From NCBI RefSeq assembly GCF_004798965.1, contig NZ_SDSD01000007.1:108564-172563 (forward strand): DNA of 64,000 nt. Direction: 5' to 3'. A program made the translations under genes and the position numbers. Each line of letters begins with the position of its first letter. Within the stretch, counting starts at the first letter, position 1. Of this stretch, positions 10,736 to 18,498 are shown in pieces. Origin of the DNA: Onishia niordana (GTDB taxonomy: Bacteria > Pseudomonadota > Gammaproteobacteria > Pseudomonadales > Halomonadaceae). The notes beneath the pieces were generated by a model. That model saw only the letters and a list, made by a program, of their open reading frames with translations, was not told the origin of the DNA and did not search any database.

Positions 10736-10870
10736 ATGCCGCATATCTCGCTTTTATCCGCCACTTCTCGCTTCGCCCTCGCTGGCGGCGGTCGGTGCGT
10801 GGGTACTTGCAAGACCAATGGGGGATACGCTACCGGCGGCTGGCGCCGTTACTGGGCCTATTGGTTTAGC
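10736..10870 (+). CDS. Aromatic-amino-acid leader peptide 1 of the DAHP synthase gene
   Basis: This 44-codon frame ends in WRRYWAYWF followed by TAG (codons at 10841-10870), with three Trp, two Tyr and one Phe codon in the last nine. An earlier Tyr codon is at 10826. Its ATG follows GGAG (10728-10731) by 4 bases. Such a cluster just before an RNA hairpin cascade and an intrinsic terminator is the hallmark of ribosome-mediated attenuation, as in trpL and pheL. The mix of all three residues suits an enzyme feeding all three pathways. Shortage of any charged aromatic tRNA should stall the ribosome here. The peptide itself probably has no other function. Role inferred from sequence. Confidence 0.85.
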
Positions 10871-10882
10871 GCCGGCGTGCCG

Positions 10883-10966
10883 GCAGCAGGGTCACACTGA
10901 TCCTTGCTGCGAGGTACGCCCCCTCAGGGTTGCCTCCGATGTTTTGAAACCCCCGGTCGGCAACCC
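10883..10966 (+). promoter_or_regulatory. Competing hairpins of the DAHP synthase attenuator
   Basis: Just after the leader stop, GCAGCAGGG (10883-10891) can pair with CCTTGCTGC (10902-10910), with one G-U pair. GGGTTGCC (10927-10934) is perfectly complementary to GGCAACCC (10959-10966). The latter lies across the tip of the terminator hairpin, so this pairing encloses the terminator's left arm and should prevent it from forming. This is the layout of an antiterminator. Which hairpin forms would depend on where the ribosome stalls on the aromatic codons. Base pairs are read directly; the switching model is inference. Confidence 0.75.
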
Positions 10967-10979
10967 GACCGGGGGTTTT
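10947..10979 (+). terminator. Attenuator terminator
   Basis: AAACCCCCGGTCGG (10947-10960) pairs perfectly with CCGACCGGGGGTTT (10965-10978) around a CAAC loop, ending in TTTT at 10976-10979. It lies 229 bases before the DAHP synthase start and after leader peptide 1, where an attenuator belongs. Confidence 0.88.
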
Positions 10980-11038
10980 CGTTAGTGGACTGTCTGCCAT
11001 TCATATATCGGGCCATTGGCCCACGAGGAAGACACGCG

Positions 11039-11212
11039 ATGTTCGACCGCAACCCAGCGTTTGCCATGACCCTCTCGCCCCGTTATCCGAGCGCGTATGG
11101 CTATTGGCGATTTAGCGACGCTCGGTCGGCACAGCTCGCCACCTCCGACCGGCACACTCTTGGTGGCCACTCGACTCGACGCCAATCGCCTAGCCGGAGC
11201 CTTTCCCGATGA
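11039..11212 (+). CDS. Aromatic-rich leader peptide 2, overlapping the DAHP synthase start
   Basis: This 57-codon frame begins MFDRNPAFAMT and has seven aromatic residues among its first 25, including the cluster YGYWRF encoded at 11096-11113. GAGGAA (11024-11029) sits 9 bases before the ATG. The stop TGA (11210-11212) overlaps the DAHP synthase ATG (11209-11211), a typical translational-coupling arrangement. After the aromatic cluster the peptide is low in hydrophobics and rich in Ser, Arg and Thr, and I recognise no domain. It may be a second leader acting after the transcriptional attenuator. The alternative is a chance frame that merely looks aromatic, but the good ribosome site, the codon cluster and the exact overlap argue for a real one. 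Confidence 0.6.
   Translation: MFDRNPAFAMTLSPRYPSAYGYWRFSDARSAQLATSDRHTLGGHSTRRQSPSRSLSR
11099..11199 (+). promoter_or_regulatory. Possible hairpin hiding the DAHP synthase ribosome binding site
   Basis: ATTGGCG (11103-11109) pairs with CGCCAAT (11180-11186), and the adjoining GGCT (11099-11102) pairs with AGCC (11192-11195), leaving a 5-base bulge. The left side is the Gly-Tyr-Trp-Arg codons of leader peptide 2. The right side abuts GGAG (11196-11199), the ribosome site 9 bases before the DAHP synthase ATG. A ribosome stalled on, or passing over, the aromatic codons would open the pairing. Mechanism inferred. Confidence 0.5.
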
Positions 11213-12357
11213 ATGCCAGCCTTTCTACTCTCGAGACCCTTGCCGACGGTGCTGAACGCCATCACGCCGATAACAGTAAGCCTGCCACGCCCTCGCCGCA
11301 GGGGCTTGATGCTTGCGGCGACACCGCGGTGGCCTTGATGGTTGAAGAGACCCCATTGCCGACGCCTGATGAACTGCGCGGCGATCTTCCGCTGACGCCG
11401 ATGCTTGCCGAGCGTGTTGAGGGCCAGCGTGAGGCGATTCGCGCCATTCTCGATGGTCGCGACGATCGTCTGCTGGTGGTGGTCGGTCCCTGTTCGATCC
11501 ATGACCCCAAGTCGGCCCGCGAGTACGCTGAACGCCTCGCCGCCTTGGCGCACCGGGTAGAGGATCGCCTGCTGTTGGTGATGCGGGTCTATGTCGAGAA
11601 GCCGCGAACCACCGTCGGTTGGAAGGGACTCGCCTACGACCCCGGCCTCGAAGGGGCCGATGACATGGCCGCCGGGCTTGCCCAATCCCGTACCTTGATG
11701 CGCGAGATCGTCGAACTGGGTCTACCGGTTGCCACCGAGCTTCTGCAGCCGATGGTCGCGCCCTATCTCGATGACCTGCTTGCCTGGACGGCCATTGGTG
11801 CCCGCACCACCGAGTCGCAGATCCATCGTGAACTGGCCAGCGGCCTGGGCGCGGTGGTCGGCTTCAAGAACGGTACCGATGGCGGTGTTCAGGTGGCCAT
11901 CGATGCCATTCGGGCCAGCGCGCACCCGCATCATCATCCAGGCATTGCCAGTGACGGCCGCCCCGTGATGCGCCGCACGCCAGGCAACCCCCACACCCAT
12001 GTGGTGCTGCGTGGCGGTCATGGTGAGCCTAACTTCCGGGCGCCCGAGGTCGCGGCGTGTCGCCGGGCGCTCAAGGAAGCCGGGCTCGCTCCGCGACTCA
12101 TGGTGGATTGCAGTCATGCCAACTCGCGAAAGGACCATCGGCGTCAGGGCGAGGTGTTGTTCGATGTGTTGGATCAGCGCCTGGATGGCGATAACGCGCT
12201 TTTCGGCGTGATGCTCGAGAGCCATATCCACGAGGGCAAGCAGCCGTTGAAGCCGGACGCCTTGCGTTATGGCGTCTCGATCACTGATGCCTGCCTCGGC
12301 TGGGAGACCACCGAGCATCTGCTGCTGACCGCGGCCGAGCGCCTGCGCAATGCCTGA
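11209..12357 (+). CDS. aroG: 3-deoxy-7-phosphoheptulonate (DAHP) synthase, class I
   Basis: This enzyme condenses phosphoenolpyruvate and erythrose 4-phosphate into DAHP, the first committed step to chorismate. The active-site phosphate-binding motif GPCSIHDPKSAREYA is near residue 92, the segment VEKPRTTVGWKG near residue 126, GFKNGTDG near residue 221 and DCSHANSRKDH near residue 301. It has 382 residues, about 25-30 more than E. coli AroG, with an extra low-complexity N-terminus before residue 50. Class I alpha enzymes come in Phe-, Tyr- and Trp-sensitive forms, and I cannot decide which from sequence alone, so the symbol aroG is nominal. Expression appears controlled by the leader system upstream. 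The downstream DUF3087 gene overlaps it by 8 bases. Confidence 0.93.
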   Translation: MNASLSTLETLADGAERHHADNSKPATPSPQGLDACGDTAVALMVEETPLPTPDELRGDLPLTPMLAERVEGQREAIRAILDGRDDRLLVVVGPCSIHDPKSAREYAERLAALAHRVEDRLLLVMRVYVEKPRTTVGWKGLAYDPGLEGADDMAAGLAQSRTLMREIVELGLPVATELLQPMVAPYLDDLLAWTAIGARTTESQIHRELASGLGAVVGFKNGTDGGVQVAIDAIRASAHPHHHPGIASDGRPVMRRTPGNPHTHVVLRGGHGEPNFRAPEVAACRRALKEAGLAPRLMVDCSHANSRKDHRRQGEVLFDVLDQRLDGDNALFGVMLESHIHEGKQPLKPDALRYGVSITDACLGWETTEHLLLTAAERLRNA

Positions 12358-12898
12358 GCCGTCTCACCATCAGGATGCCCCCCTGGACTTTCGCTTCGAG
12401 GCCCATGACCCCGAGACCTACCGCCGCCAGTCGCGGTGGGCGTCCATTGACATGGCGGCCCTGTTTCTGGTGCTGGGGCTGTGTTTTTCTCAGCTTCTGA
12501 CCTGGGCGTTCGGCTCGAGTATCTGGCTCAATGCGCTGGGCGTGCTGCTTGGCTTGTTGATCACCAGCGGCCTGATTGCGGTACTCAAGGAGCGCCCCTT
12601 CATGGCACAAGTGCGCTATGGCTGGCGTCTCAAGCAGTCCTTGTCACGGGTCAGCGCCCACCTGCCGGTTCTGCGTCGAGCTCTCGACGAAGATGACCCG
12701 GCGGCACTCGAGGTATTGAGCTTCTATTATCAAGGTATCTCGGAACTGTCCCGTCTCGATGGCCGTTCTTTGGACGATGACGGCGAGCGCCTCGCCGAAC
12801 GCTTGGCAATAAAGCAGCGGCGCCGGGAAGCCGGTCTGCCCGAGCGAGTCCCCGGATTCGATGAGCGCCGCCTCAAGCAGGCACTCGACCAGGGCTGA
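12350..12898 (+). CDS. DUF3087-type membrane protein
   Basis: The protein has 182 residues, two adjacent membrane helices at about residues 35-52 (MAALFLVLGLCFSQLLTWAF) and 58-78 (IWLNALGVLLGLLITSGLIA), and a long charged cytoplasmic tail. The pattern resembles the DUF3087 family seen in Pseudomonas and Halomonas, whose function is unknown to me. Its ATG lies inside the last codons of the DAHP synthase gene (8-base overlap), so the two should be translated together and share the aromatic leader control. No enzymatic motif is visible. The family assignment is from memory, not a search. Confidence 0.75.
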   Translation: MPEPSHHQDAPLDFRFEAHDPETYRRQSRWASIDMAALFLVLGLCFSQLLTWAFGSSIWLNALGVLLGLLITSGLIAVLKERPFMAQVRYGWRLKQSLSRVSAHLPVLRRALDEDDPAALEVLSFYYQGISELSRLDGRSLDDDGERLAERLAIKQRRREAGLPERVPGFDERRLKQALDQG

Positions 12899-12967
12899 TG
12901 CCTCGTCCGTTTTAGCCTTACCTTTCAGATGTAGCCTTCAGGCCTAGCCATCAGATCGGGCACGCAG

Positions 12968-13005
12968 ACACGACAACGCCGGGCCTGGGCCCGGCGTTGT
13001 CGTGT
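12968..13005. terminator. Bidirectional terminator between DUF3087 and ppk1
   Basis: ACACGACAACGCCGGGCC (12968-12985) and GGCCCGGCGTTGTCGTGT (12988-13005) form a perfect 18-base-pair stem with almost no loop. It lies between two convergent genes. The T-tract is minimal on both sides. Confidence 0.8.
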
Positions 13006-13027
13006 TCGAACCTCCCTAGAGGTGCCG

Positions 13028-15235
13028 TCAGGCCTTGGTGGCGTAGGCGTAGAGCAGCGTCTCCTGAACGCTGATCGGGGCACTGTCGCCGACCTCCTGC
13101 TTGATGTAGCTGCCATCGGATTGCAGAAGCCAGCTTTGGCAGTTGTCGACCAGGTAGGTCTCCAGGTCCTTGCGCACCCGGGCGGCAATTTTCTTGTCGA
13201 GGAAGGGAAAGCAGGTCTCGACCCGGTGAAACATGTTGCGGGCCATGAAATCGGCGCTCGAGCCCCAGACTTCCGGCTTGCCGCCGTTGTGGAAGTAGAA
13301 CACCCGTGTGTGCTCGAGGAAGCGCCCGATCACCGAGCGCACCCGGATATTATCGGAAATGCCGGGGATGCCCGGGCGCAGGCAGCACATGCCGCGGATG
13401 ATCAGGTCGCACTCGACGCCCGCCTGGGAGGCGCGGTAGAGGGCGCGGATCAGCTGCGGCTCGGTCAGCGAGTTGCACTTGATGATCAGGTGGCCACGCT
13501 TGCCCTTCTCGGCATGCTTGGCCTCGCGATCGATCATCTCGACCATCTTCGGGTGCAGTGTGAAGGGGGCGTGCAGCAGCGTTTCGATCTTGCGCGCCTG
13601 TCCCATGCCAGACAGCTGCTGGAAGACCTTGTGCACGTCCTCGCAAAGCGTCGGATTGGCCGTCAGCAGACTGTAGTCGGTGTAGAGCTTGGCGGTCTTT
13701 GAGTGATAGTTGCCGGTGCCCAGGTGCGCGTAGTAGCGCAGGTCGCCCTTTTCGCGGCGCACGATGTGGATCATCTTGGCGTGGGTCTTGTAGGCCATCA
13801 CGCCGTAGATGACGATGGCGCCGGCCTCCTGCAGTCGCGAGGCAAGCGTCAGGTTGTCGGCTTCATCAAAGCGGGCGCGCAATTCGATCACCACCGTGAC
13901 TTCCTTGCCGTTGCGCGCTGCTTCGACCAGGGCACTGACGATCGGCGAGTCAGCGCCGGTGCGATAAAGCGTCTGCTTGATGGCAAGCACCGCCGGGTCT
14001 CGAGCGGCCTCGGCGAGCAGGTCCTCGATCGGCTTGAAGGACTGGAAAGGGTGGTGAAGCAGGATGTCCTGATCACGAATGGCATCGAACAGGCTGCCGC
14101 TCTTGTTCAAGGGCTTGGGCAGGCCTGGCGTGAAGGGGCGATAGCTTAGCTCTGGGCGATCGACGTCGCCGAGCACCGCCATCATGCGCGTCAGGTTGAC
14201 GGGGCCGTTGACCCGGTAGAGATCGTTTTCCTCGAGTTCGAACTGCTTGATCAGGAAGGCGGCCAGGTCGTCTGGGCAGTTGTCGGCGACTTCCAGGCGC
14301 ACGCCACTGCCGTAGCGTCGGGCCAACAGCTCGCCACGCAGTGCCGTGGCCAGGTCGGAGACTTCCTCGGGATCGACGGCCAGGTCGGCATTGCGTGTCA
14401 GGCGAAACTGGTAGCAGCCGCGTACTTTCATGCCCGGGAAGACCTCCTGGGCATGGGCGTGGATCATCGAGGACAGGAATACATATTCGTCGAACCCTTC
14501 TGCGCAGAGTCCATCAGGCAGGGCGATCACCCGTGGCAGTGAGCGCGGGGCCGGCAGAATGGCCAGGCCGCCTTCGCGTCCGAAGGCATCCTTGCCCTCC
14601 AGCTCGACGATGAAATTGAGGCTCTTGTTGACCAATCGCGGGAAGGGGTGAGAAGGATCCAGCCCGATGGGGCTGATCACCGGCACGATCTCTTCATCGA
14701 AGTAGTCCTGCACCCAGTTCGCCTGCGCCTCACTCCAGTCGCTGCGGCGGCGAAAGCGCAAGCCTTTTTCTTCCAGCGCCGGGATCAGCTGTTCATTGAG
14801 TATCTGGTACTGGCGCTCGACCTGGGTATGGGCCACCTGGCTGATCTCGTCGAGGACCGAGCGCGGCAGGCGGCCGTCGGCACCGGTATCGTCGTTACCT
14901 AGCATCAGCTGATGCTTGAGGCCGGCGACACGAATCTCGAAGAACTCATCCATGTTGGACGAGAAGATCAACAGGAACATGACCCGGTTGAGCAGCGGAT
15001 GCGAGGTGTCGAGCGCCTGTTCGAGCACCCGGATGTTGAACTGCAGGTGCGACAGCTCGCGGTTGAAGTACAGGCGCGGATCGCTGAGGTCGGCCTCGGG
15101 GTCCGGTACCACTTTGGCCTGGATGCCGGTGCGAGTCCGATTGACGCGCAGCGGGGGGGCGTCGGCAGGGCCTGCCTCGTCGATCGCCGCCTCCGGTAGC
15201 GAGTTGCCGGTGTCAGGGGTGCGAGAGTCTTCCAT
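13028..15235 (-). CDS. ppk1: Polyphosphate kinase 1
   Basis: PPK1 polymerises the gamma-phosphate of ATP into polyphosphate reversibly, through a phosphohistidine. The N-terminal domain (LYFNRELSHLQFNIRVLEQA near residue 55) is followed by the H1 domain and by the two PLD-like catalytic domains. These show the histidine motif HAKMIHIVRRE near residue 482, the ARFDEADN segment near residue 453 and HLGTGNYHSKTAKLYTDYSL near residue 500. The 735 residues include a 40-residue acidic N-terminal extension compared with E. coli PPK. The GGAGG site just before the ATG supports the start. It lies directly downstream of hemB (46-base gap). The counteracting ppx is in the same window. Confidence 0.97.
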   Translation of the reverse strand: MEDSRTPDTGNSLPEAAIDEAGPADAPPLRVNRTRTGIQAKVVPDPEADLSDPRLYFNRELSHLQFNIRVLEQALDTSHPLLNRVMFLLIFSSNMDEFFEIRVAGLKHQLMLGNDDTGADGRLPRSVLDEISQVAHTQVERQYQILNEQLIPALEEKGLRFRRRSDWSEAQANWVQDYFDEEIVPVISPIGLDPSHPFPRLVNKSLNFIVELEGKDAFGREGGLAILPAPRSLPRVIALPDGLCAEGFDEYVFLSSMIHAHAQEVFPGMKVRGCYQFRLTRNADLAVDPEEVSDLATALRGELLARRYGSGVRLEVADNCPDDLAAFLIKQFELEENDLYRVNGPVNLTRMMAVLGDVDRPELSYRPFTPGLPKPLNKSGSLFDAIRDQDILLHHPFQSFKPIEDLLAEAARDPAVLAIKQTLYRTGADSPIVSALVEAARNGKEVTVVIELRARFDEADNLTLASRLQEAGAIVIYGVMAYKTHAKMIHIVRREKGDLRYYAHLGTGNYHSKTAKLYTDYSLLTANPTLCEDVHKVFQQLSGMGQARKIETLLHAPFTLHPKMVEMIDREAKHAEKGKRGHLIIKCNSLTEPQLIRALYRASQAGVECDLIIRGMCCLRPGIPGISDNIRVRSVIGRFLEHTRVFYFHNGGKPEVWGSSADFMARNMFHRVETCFPFLDKKIAARVRKDLETYLVDNCQSWLLQSDGSYIKQEVGDSAPISVQETLLYAYATKA

Positions 15236-15254
15236 CTTGCCTCCGGGAAGCCAT

Positions 15255-15276
15255 GGAAGGGCGCTCGAGCCCTTCC
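15255..15276. terminator. Hairpin between hemB and ppk1
   Basis: GGAAGGGC (15255-15262) pairs perfectly with GCCCTTCC (15269-15276) in the 46-base hemB-ppk1 gap. No T-run follows on the minus strand, so it may only reduce read-through or mark an mRNA end. Confidence 0.35.
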
Positions 15277-15281
15277 GGTGA

Positions 15282-16289
<1,008 letters not shown>

Positions 16290-16502
16290 CTATCTCCAGT
16301 CGGGGCCCGCCATTGGCGCCTGATTCCTTGGGTCTCATAGTGACAGGCGATAATGACGGTCAGATGACAGCGGGGGTTGGTGAAGGCAAGCGCCCGTCCA
16401 TTTCCCTCGAGTATATGCAGTGTGAGTCAGTGTCGGAAGCGTTGGCTTGTCGCACCCGAAAGACGCCAGTGTCACCTTCAGGGGAATACCTGCGGATAAT
16501 GC

Positions 16503-16528
16503 AAAAACCCCGCGGGAGCGGGGTTTTT
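16503..16528. terminator. Bidirectional intrinsic terminator after tatC
   Basis: AAAAACCCCGC (16503-16513) pairs with GCGGGGTTTTT (16518-16528) around GGGA. The A5 and T5 flanks give a U-run on either strand. It ends the minus-strand ubi-his-tat transcript just beyond the tatC stop. Confidence 0.88.
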
Positions 16529-16555
16529 CATGATGAACGGCCTCGCGATGATGCC

Positions 16556-17362
16556 TCAGGCGTCGTCATCCGCCGGGCGTGGCGTGCGCTTGACCAAGCG
16601 TCCGAACAAGATGCCGACCTCGTAAAGCAGATACATCGGTACGGCAAGCAGGCTCTGGGAGATCACATCCGGCGGGGTCATCAACATGCCGACCACGAAG
16701 CAGCCTAGTACCACATAGGGGCGCTTCTTCGAGAGGCTTTCCACCGTGGTGGCGCCGGAAAAGATCATCAGGAAGGTGGCGATGGGAATCTCGAAGGCGA
16801 TGCCGAAGGCGAAGAACAGCTTGAGCACGAAGTTCAGGTACTGGTTGATGTCGGTCATCACCGCGACATCGGCAGGCCCCGTCTGGGTGAAGAACTCGAA
16901 CAGCAGCGGAAAGACCACGTAGTAGGCAAAGGCTGCGCCGCCATAAAAGAGCGCTACGCTCGACGCCAGGAGTGGCACGGCGAGGCGTTTCTCGTTGTCG
17001 TAGAGGCCTGGCGCGATGAAGGCCCAGGCCTGATGCAGCACGAAGGGCACGGCGATGAATACCGCCACCACCAGGGTCAGCTTGAAGGGCGCCAGAAAGG
17101 GCGATGCGACCTCGGTGGCGATCATCTGCGAGCCTTCCGGCAGCAGCGCCATCAAGGGTTGCGCGACGAAGGTGTAAATGTCGTTGGAGAAGGCGTACAG
17201 CGACAGGAAGATGGCAAGGATCACAACCACCGCACGCACCAAGCGCGAGCGAAGCTCGATCAGATGCTCGATGAGAGGCGCCTGGCGGGTATCATGGCCG
17301 CTGTTCTGATTGTCTTGGGGCTGACCTTGTGTGGGTTCCTGCGGGTCGGGAGTGGCGCTCAT
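16556..17362 (-). CDS. tatC: Sec-independent protein translocase subunit TatC
   Basis: TatC is the multispanning receptor that binds twin-arginine signal peptides and, with TatB, recruits TatA to export folded proteins. The protein has six hydrophobic spans and the signature stretch LIEHLIELRSRLVRAVV near residue 30. The conserved SPFLAPFKLTLVVAVFIAVP segment (near residue 87) and FALGIAFEIPI-like region (FAFGIAFEIPIATFL near residue 188) follow. An acidic Gln/Asp-rich 25-residue N-terminus precedes the first helix. The start overlaps the tatB stop by 4 bases. Length 268 residues is typical. Confidence 0.97.
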   Translation of the reverse strand: MSATPDPQEPTQGQPQDNQNSGHDTRQAPLIEHLIELRSRLVRAVVVILAIFLSLYAFSNDIYTFVAQPLMALLPEGSQMIATEVASPFLAPFKLTLVVAVFIAVPFVLHQAWAFIAPGLYDNEKRLAVPLLASSVALFYGGAAFAYYVVFPLLFEFFTQTGPADVAVMTDINQYLNFVLKLFFAFGIAFEIPIATFLMIFSGATTVESLSKKRPYVVLGCFVVGMLMTPPDVISQSLLAVPMYLLYEVGILFGRLVKRTPRPADDDA

Positions 17363-17775
17363 CGGGGATGTTGATCCTTGTCGCTTGTCGCGGACGCCTC
17401 GTGCTGAGCCTCTGGTGTGGCCGAAGCCTCTTCACGCCGCTTGGCCAGTGCATCGTCCAGGCGAGCCTGGTCGTCAGCCTGCTGAGGGCTGGCCTTGTCT
17501 TGTGTGGCAGTGTCAGCGTCGCCGTAGCGCTCGACGCCTTGCTTGGCCTTCTGAAGGCTGGCATCGAGCTTTTTCTGCTGTTCGTCGAGCTTCTGACGCA
17601 ACTCCTCAGCCTCGAGCTGCGCGGAGATATCCCGCTGCATGCCCGAGACCGTGCGCTTGATCTTGCCGATCCACAGCCCGACCGTGCGCGCTGCCTTGGG
17701 CAGACGCTCAGGACCAAGCACCAACAGGCCGACCACACCGATGATCAGCAGTTCGAGGAAACCGATATCGAACAT
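17359..17775 (-). CDS. tatB: Sec-independent protein translocase subunit TatB
   Basis: TatB pairs with TatC in the substrate receptor complex. A single N-terminal membrane helix (MFDIGFLELLIIGVVGLLVL) is followed by the conserved hinge GPERLPKAARTVGLWIGK and an amphipathic helix. A long polar tail, rich in Gln, Lys, Ala and Glu, extends to residue 138 and is poorly conserved in the family. The glutamate at position 8 (FLELL) is the usual TatB feature that distinguishes it from TatA. It is 6 bases from tatA and overlaps tatC. Confidence 0.95.
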   Translation of the reverse strand: MFDIGFLELLIIGVVGLLVLGPERLPKAARTVGLWIGKIKRTVSGMQRDISAQLEAEELRQKLDEQQKKLDASLQKAKQGVERYGDADTATQDKASPQQADDQARLDDALAKRREEASATPEAQHEASATSDKDQHPR

Positions 17776-17781
17776 GGGCGG

Positions 17782-18048
17782 TTACTTGCGCTCTTCCGAT
17801 TCCTGCTTCTTGGTCTCGGCTTCGACGTCGTAGGTCTTGCCGGTCTCGTCGTGGGCGACTCGCTGCTGGGTCGCGTCGTCTTCCTGCTTCTCGTCTTCGG
17901 TCTTCTCGCCATCATTCATGGCTTTCTTGAACCCTTTTACGGCGCCCCCCAGATCGCCACCGACGTTACGCAATTTCTTGGTACCAAAAACCAAGATGAT
18001 AATGCCGAGCACGATCAAGAGTTGCCAGATACTGATGCCACCTAACAT
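17782..18048 (-). CDS. tatA: Sec-independent protein translocase subunit TatA
   Basis: TatA oligomerises at the TatBC complex to permit passage of folded substrates. It has the classic short N-terminal helix ([20 protein letters not shown]), the [14 protein letters not shown] hinge and the amphipathic [11 protein letters not shown] helix, then an acidic Glu/Asp/Lys tail to residue 88. A GGGAGAG site lies just before the ATG. The order hisE-tatA-tatB-tatC matches other gammaproteobacteria such as Pseudomonas. Confidence 0.96.
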   Translation of the reverse strand: MLGGISIWQLLIVLGIIILVFGTKKLRNVGGDLGGAVKGFKKAMNDGEKTEDEKQEDDATQQRVAHDETGKTYDVEAETKKQESEERK

Positions 18049-18078
18049 GGAGTCTCTCCCTTCAATGGGCCCTGGGGC

Positions 18079-18420
18079 CTATGCATCCGTTGAGCGGGCC
18101 GCCTTCTCGTCCAGCCCGGAAATCCCGAAGCGACGTGCCAGTTCATTAAGCACGTCCTGATGGTCGATCCCGAGATGCGACAGCATCACAAGGCTATGAA
18201 ACCACAGGTCGGCGGTTTCGGCGACTACTGCCGCGCGGTTCTCGTCTGAGCCATTAGCCGCATCCTTGGCGGCAAGCAGCGTCTCGGTGGCTTCTTCGCC
18301 AACCTTTTCGAGAATCTTGTTGAGCCCCTTGTCATGTAGCGACGCCACATAGCTGGTGTCGGGATCCGCCTCGCGGCGCTGATCGAGCACCTCGGCGAGC
18401 TGGTTAAGAATATCGCTCAT
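18079..18420 (-). CDS. hisE: Phosphoribosyl-ATP pyrophosphatase
   Basis: HisE removes pyrophosphate from phosphoribosyl-ATP, the second step of histidine synthesis. The MazG-like all-helical fold is shown by [20 protein letters not shown] (near residue 24) and the metal-binding pattern [12 protein letters not shown] followed by [14 protein letters not shown] place the start at 18420, where AGGA lies 9 bases upstream. An ATG three codons earlier (18429) directly abuts that site. It is a stand-alone HisE: in E. coli it is fused to HisI, and in Pseudomonas hisI usually sits between ubiB and hisE. Here hisI is missing from that position. Confidence 0.95.
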   Translation of the reverse strand: MSDILNQLAEVLDQRREADPDTSYVASLHDKGLNKILEKVGEEATETLLAAKDAANGSDENRAAVVAETADLWFHSLVMLSHLGIDHQDVLNELARRFGISGLDEKAARSTDA

Positions 18421-18498
18421 CGATGACATTCCTGAGTCGGTGGGTCGAAAAAGGCGGTGATTCAGTCGCTTGTGATGTGGCCTTGTGGAAAGGCATGG

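Noticed and set aside
10904..11038. The upstream extension of the leader peptide 2 frame
   Set aside because: The open frame continues upstream through the attenuator terminator, but only the ATG at 11039 has a ribosome site. The earlier part is not expected to be translated.
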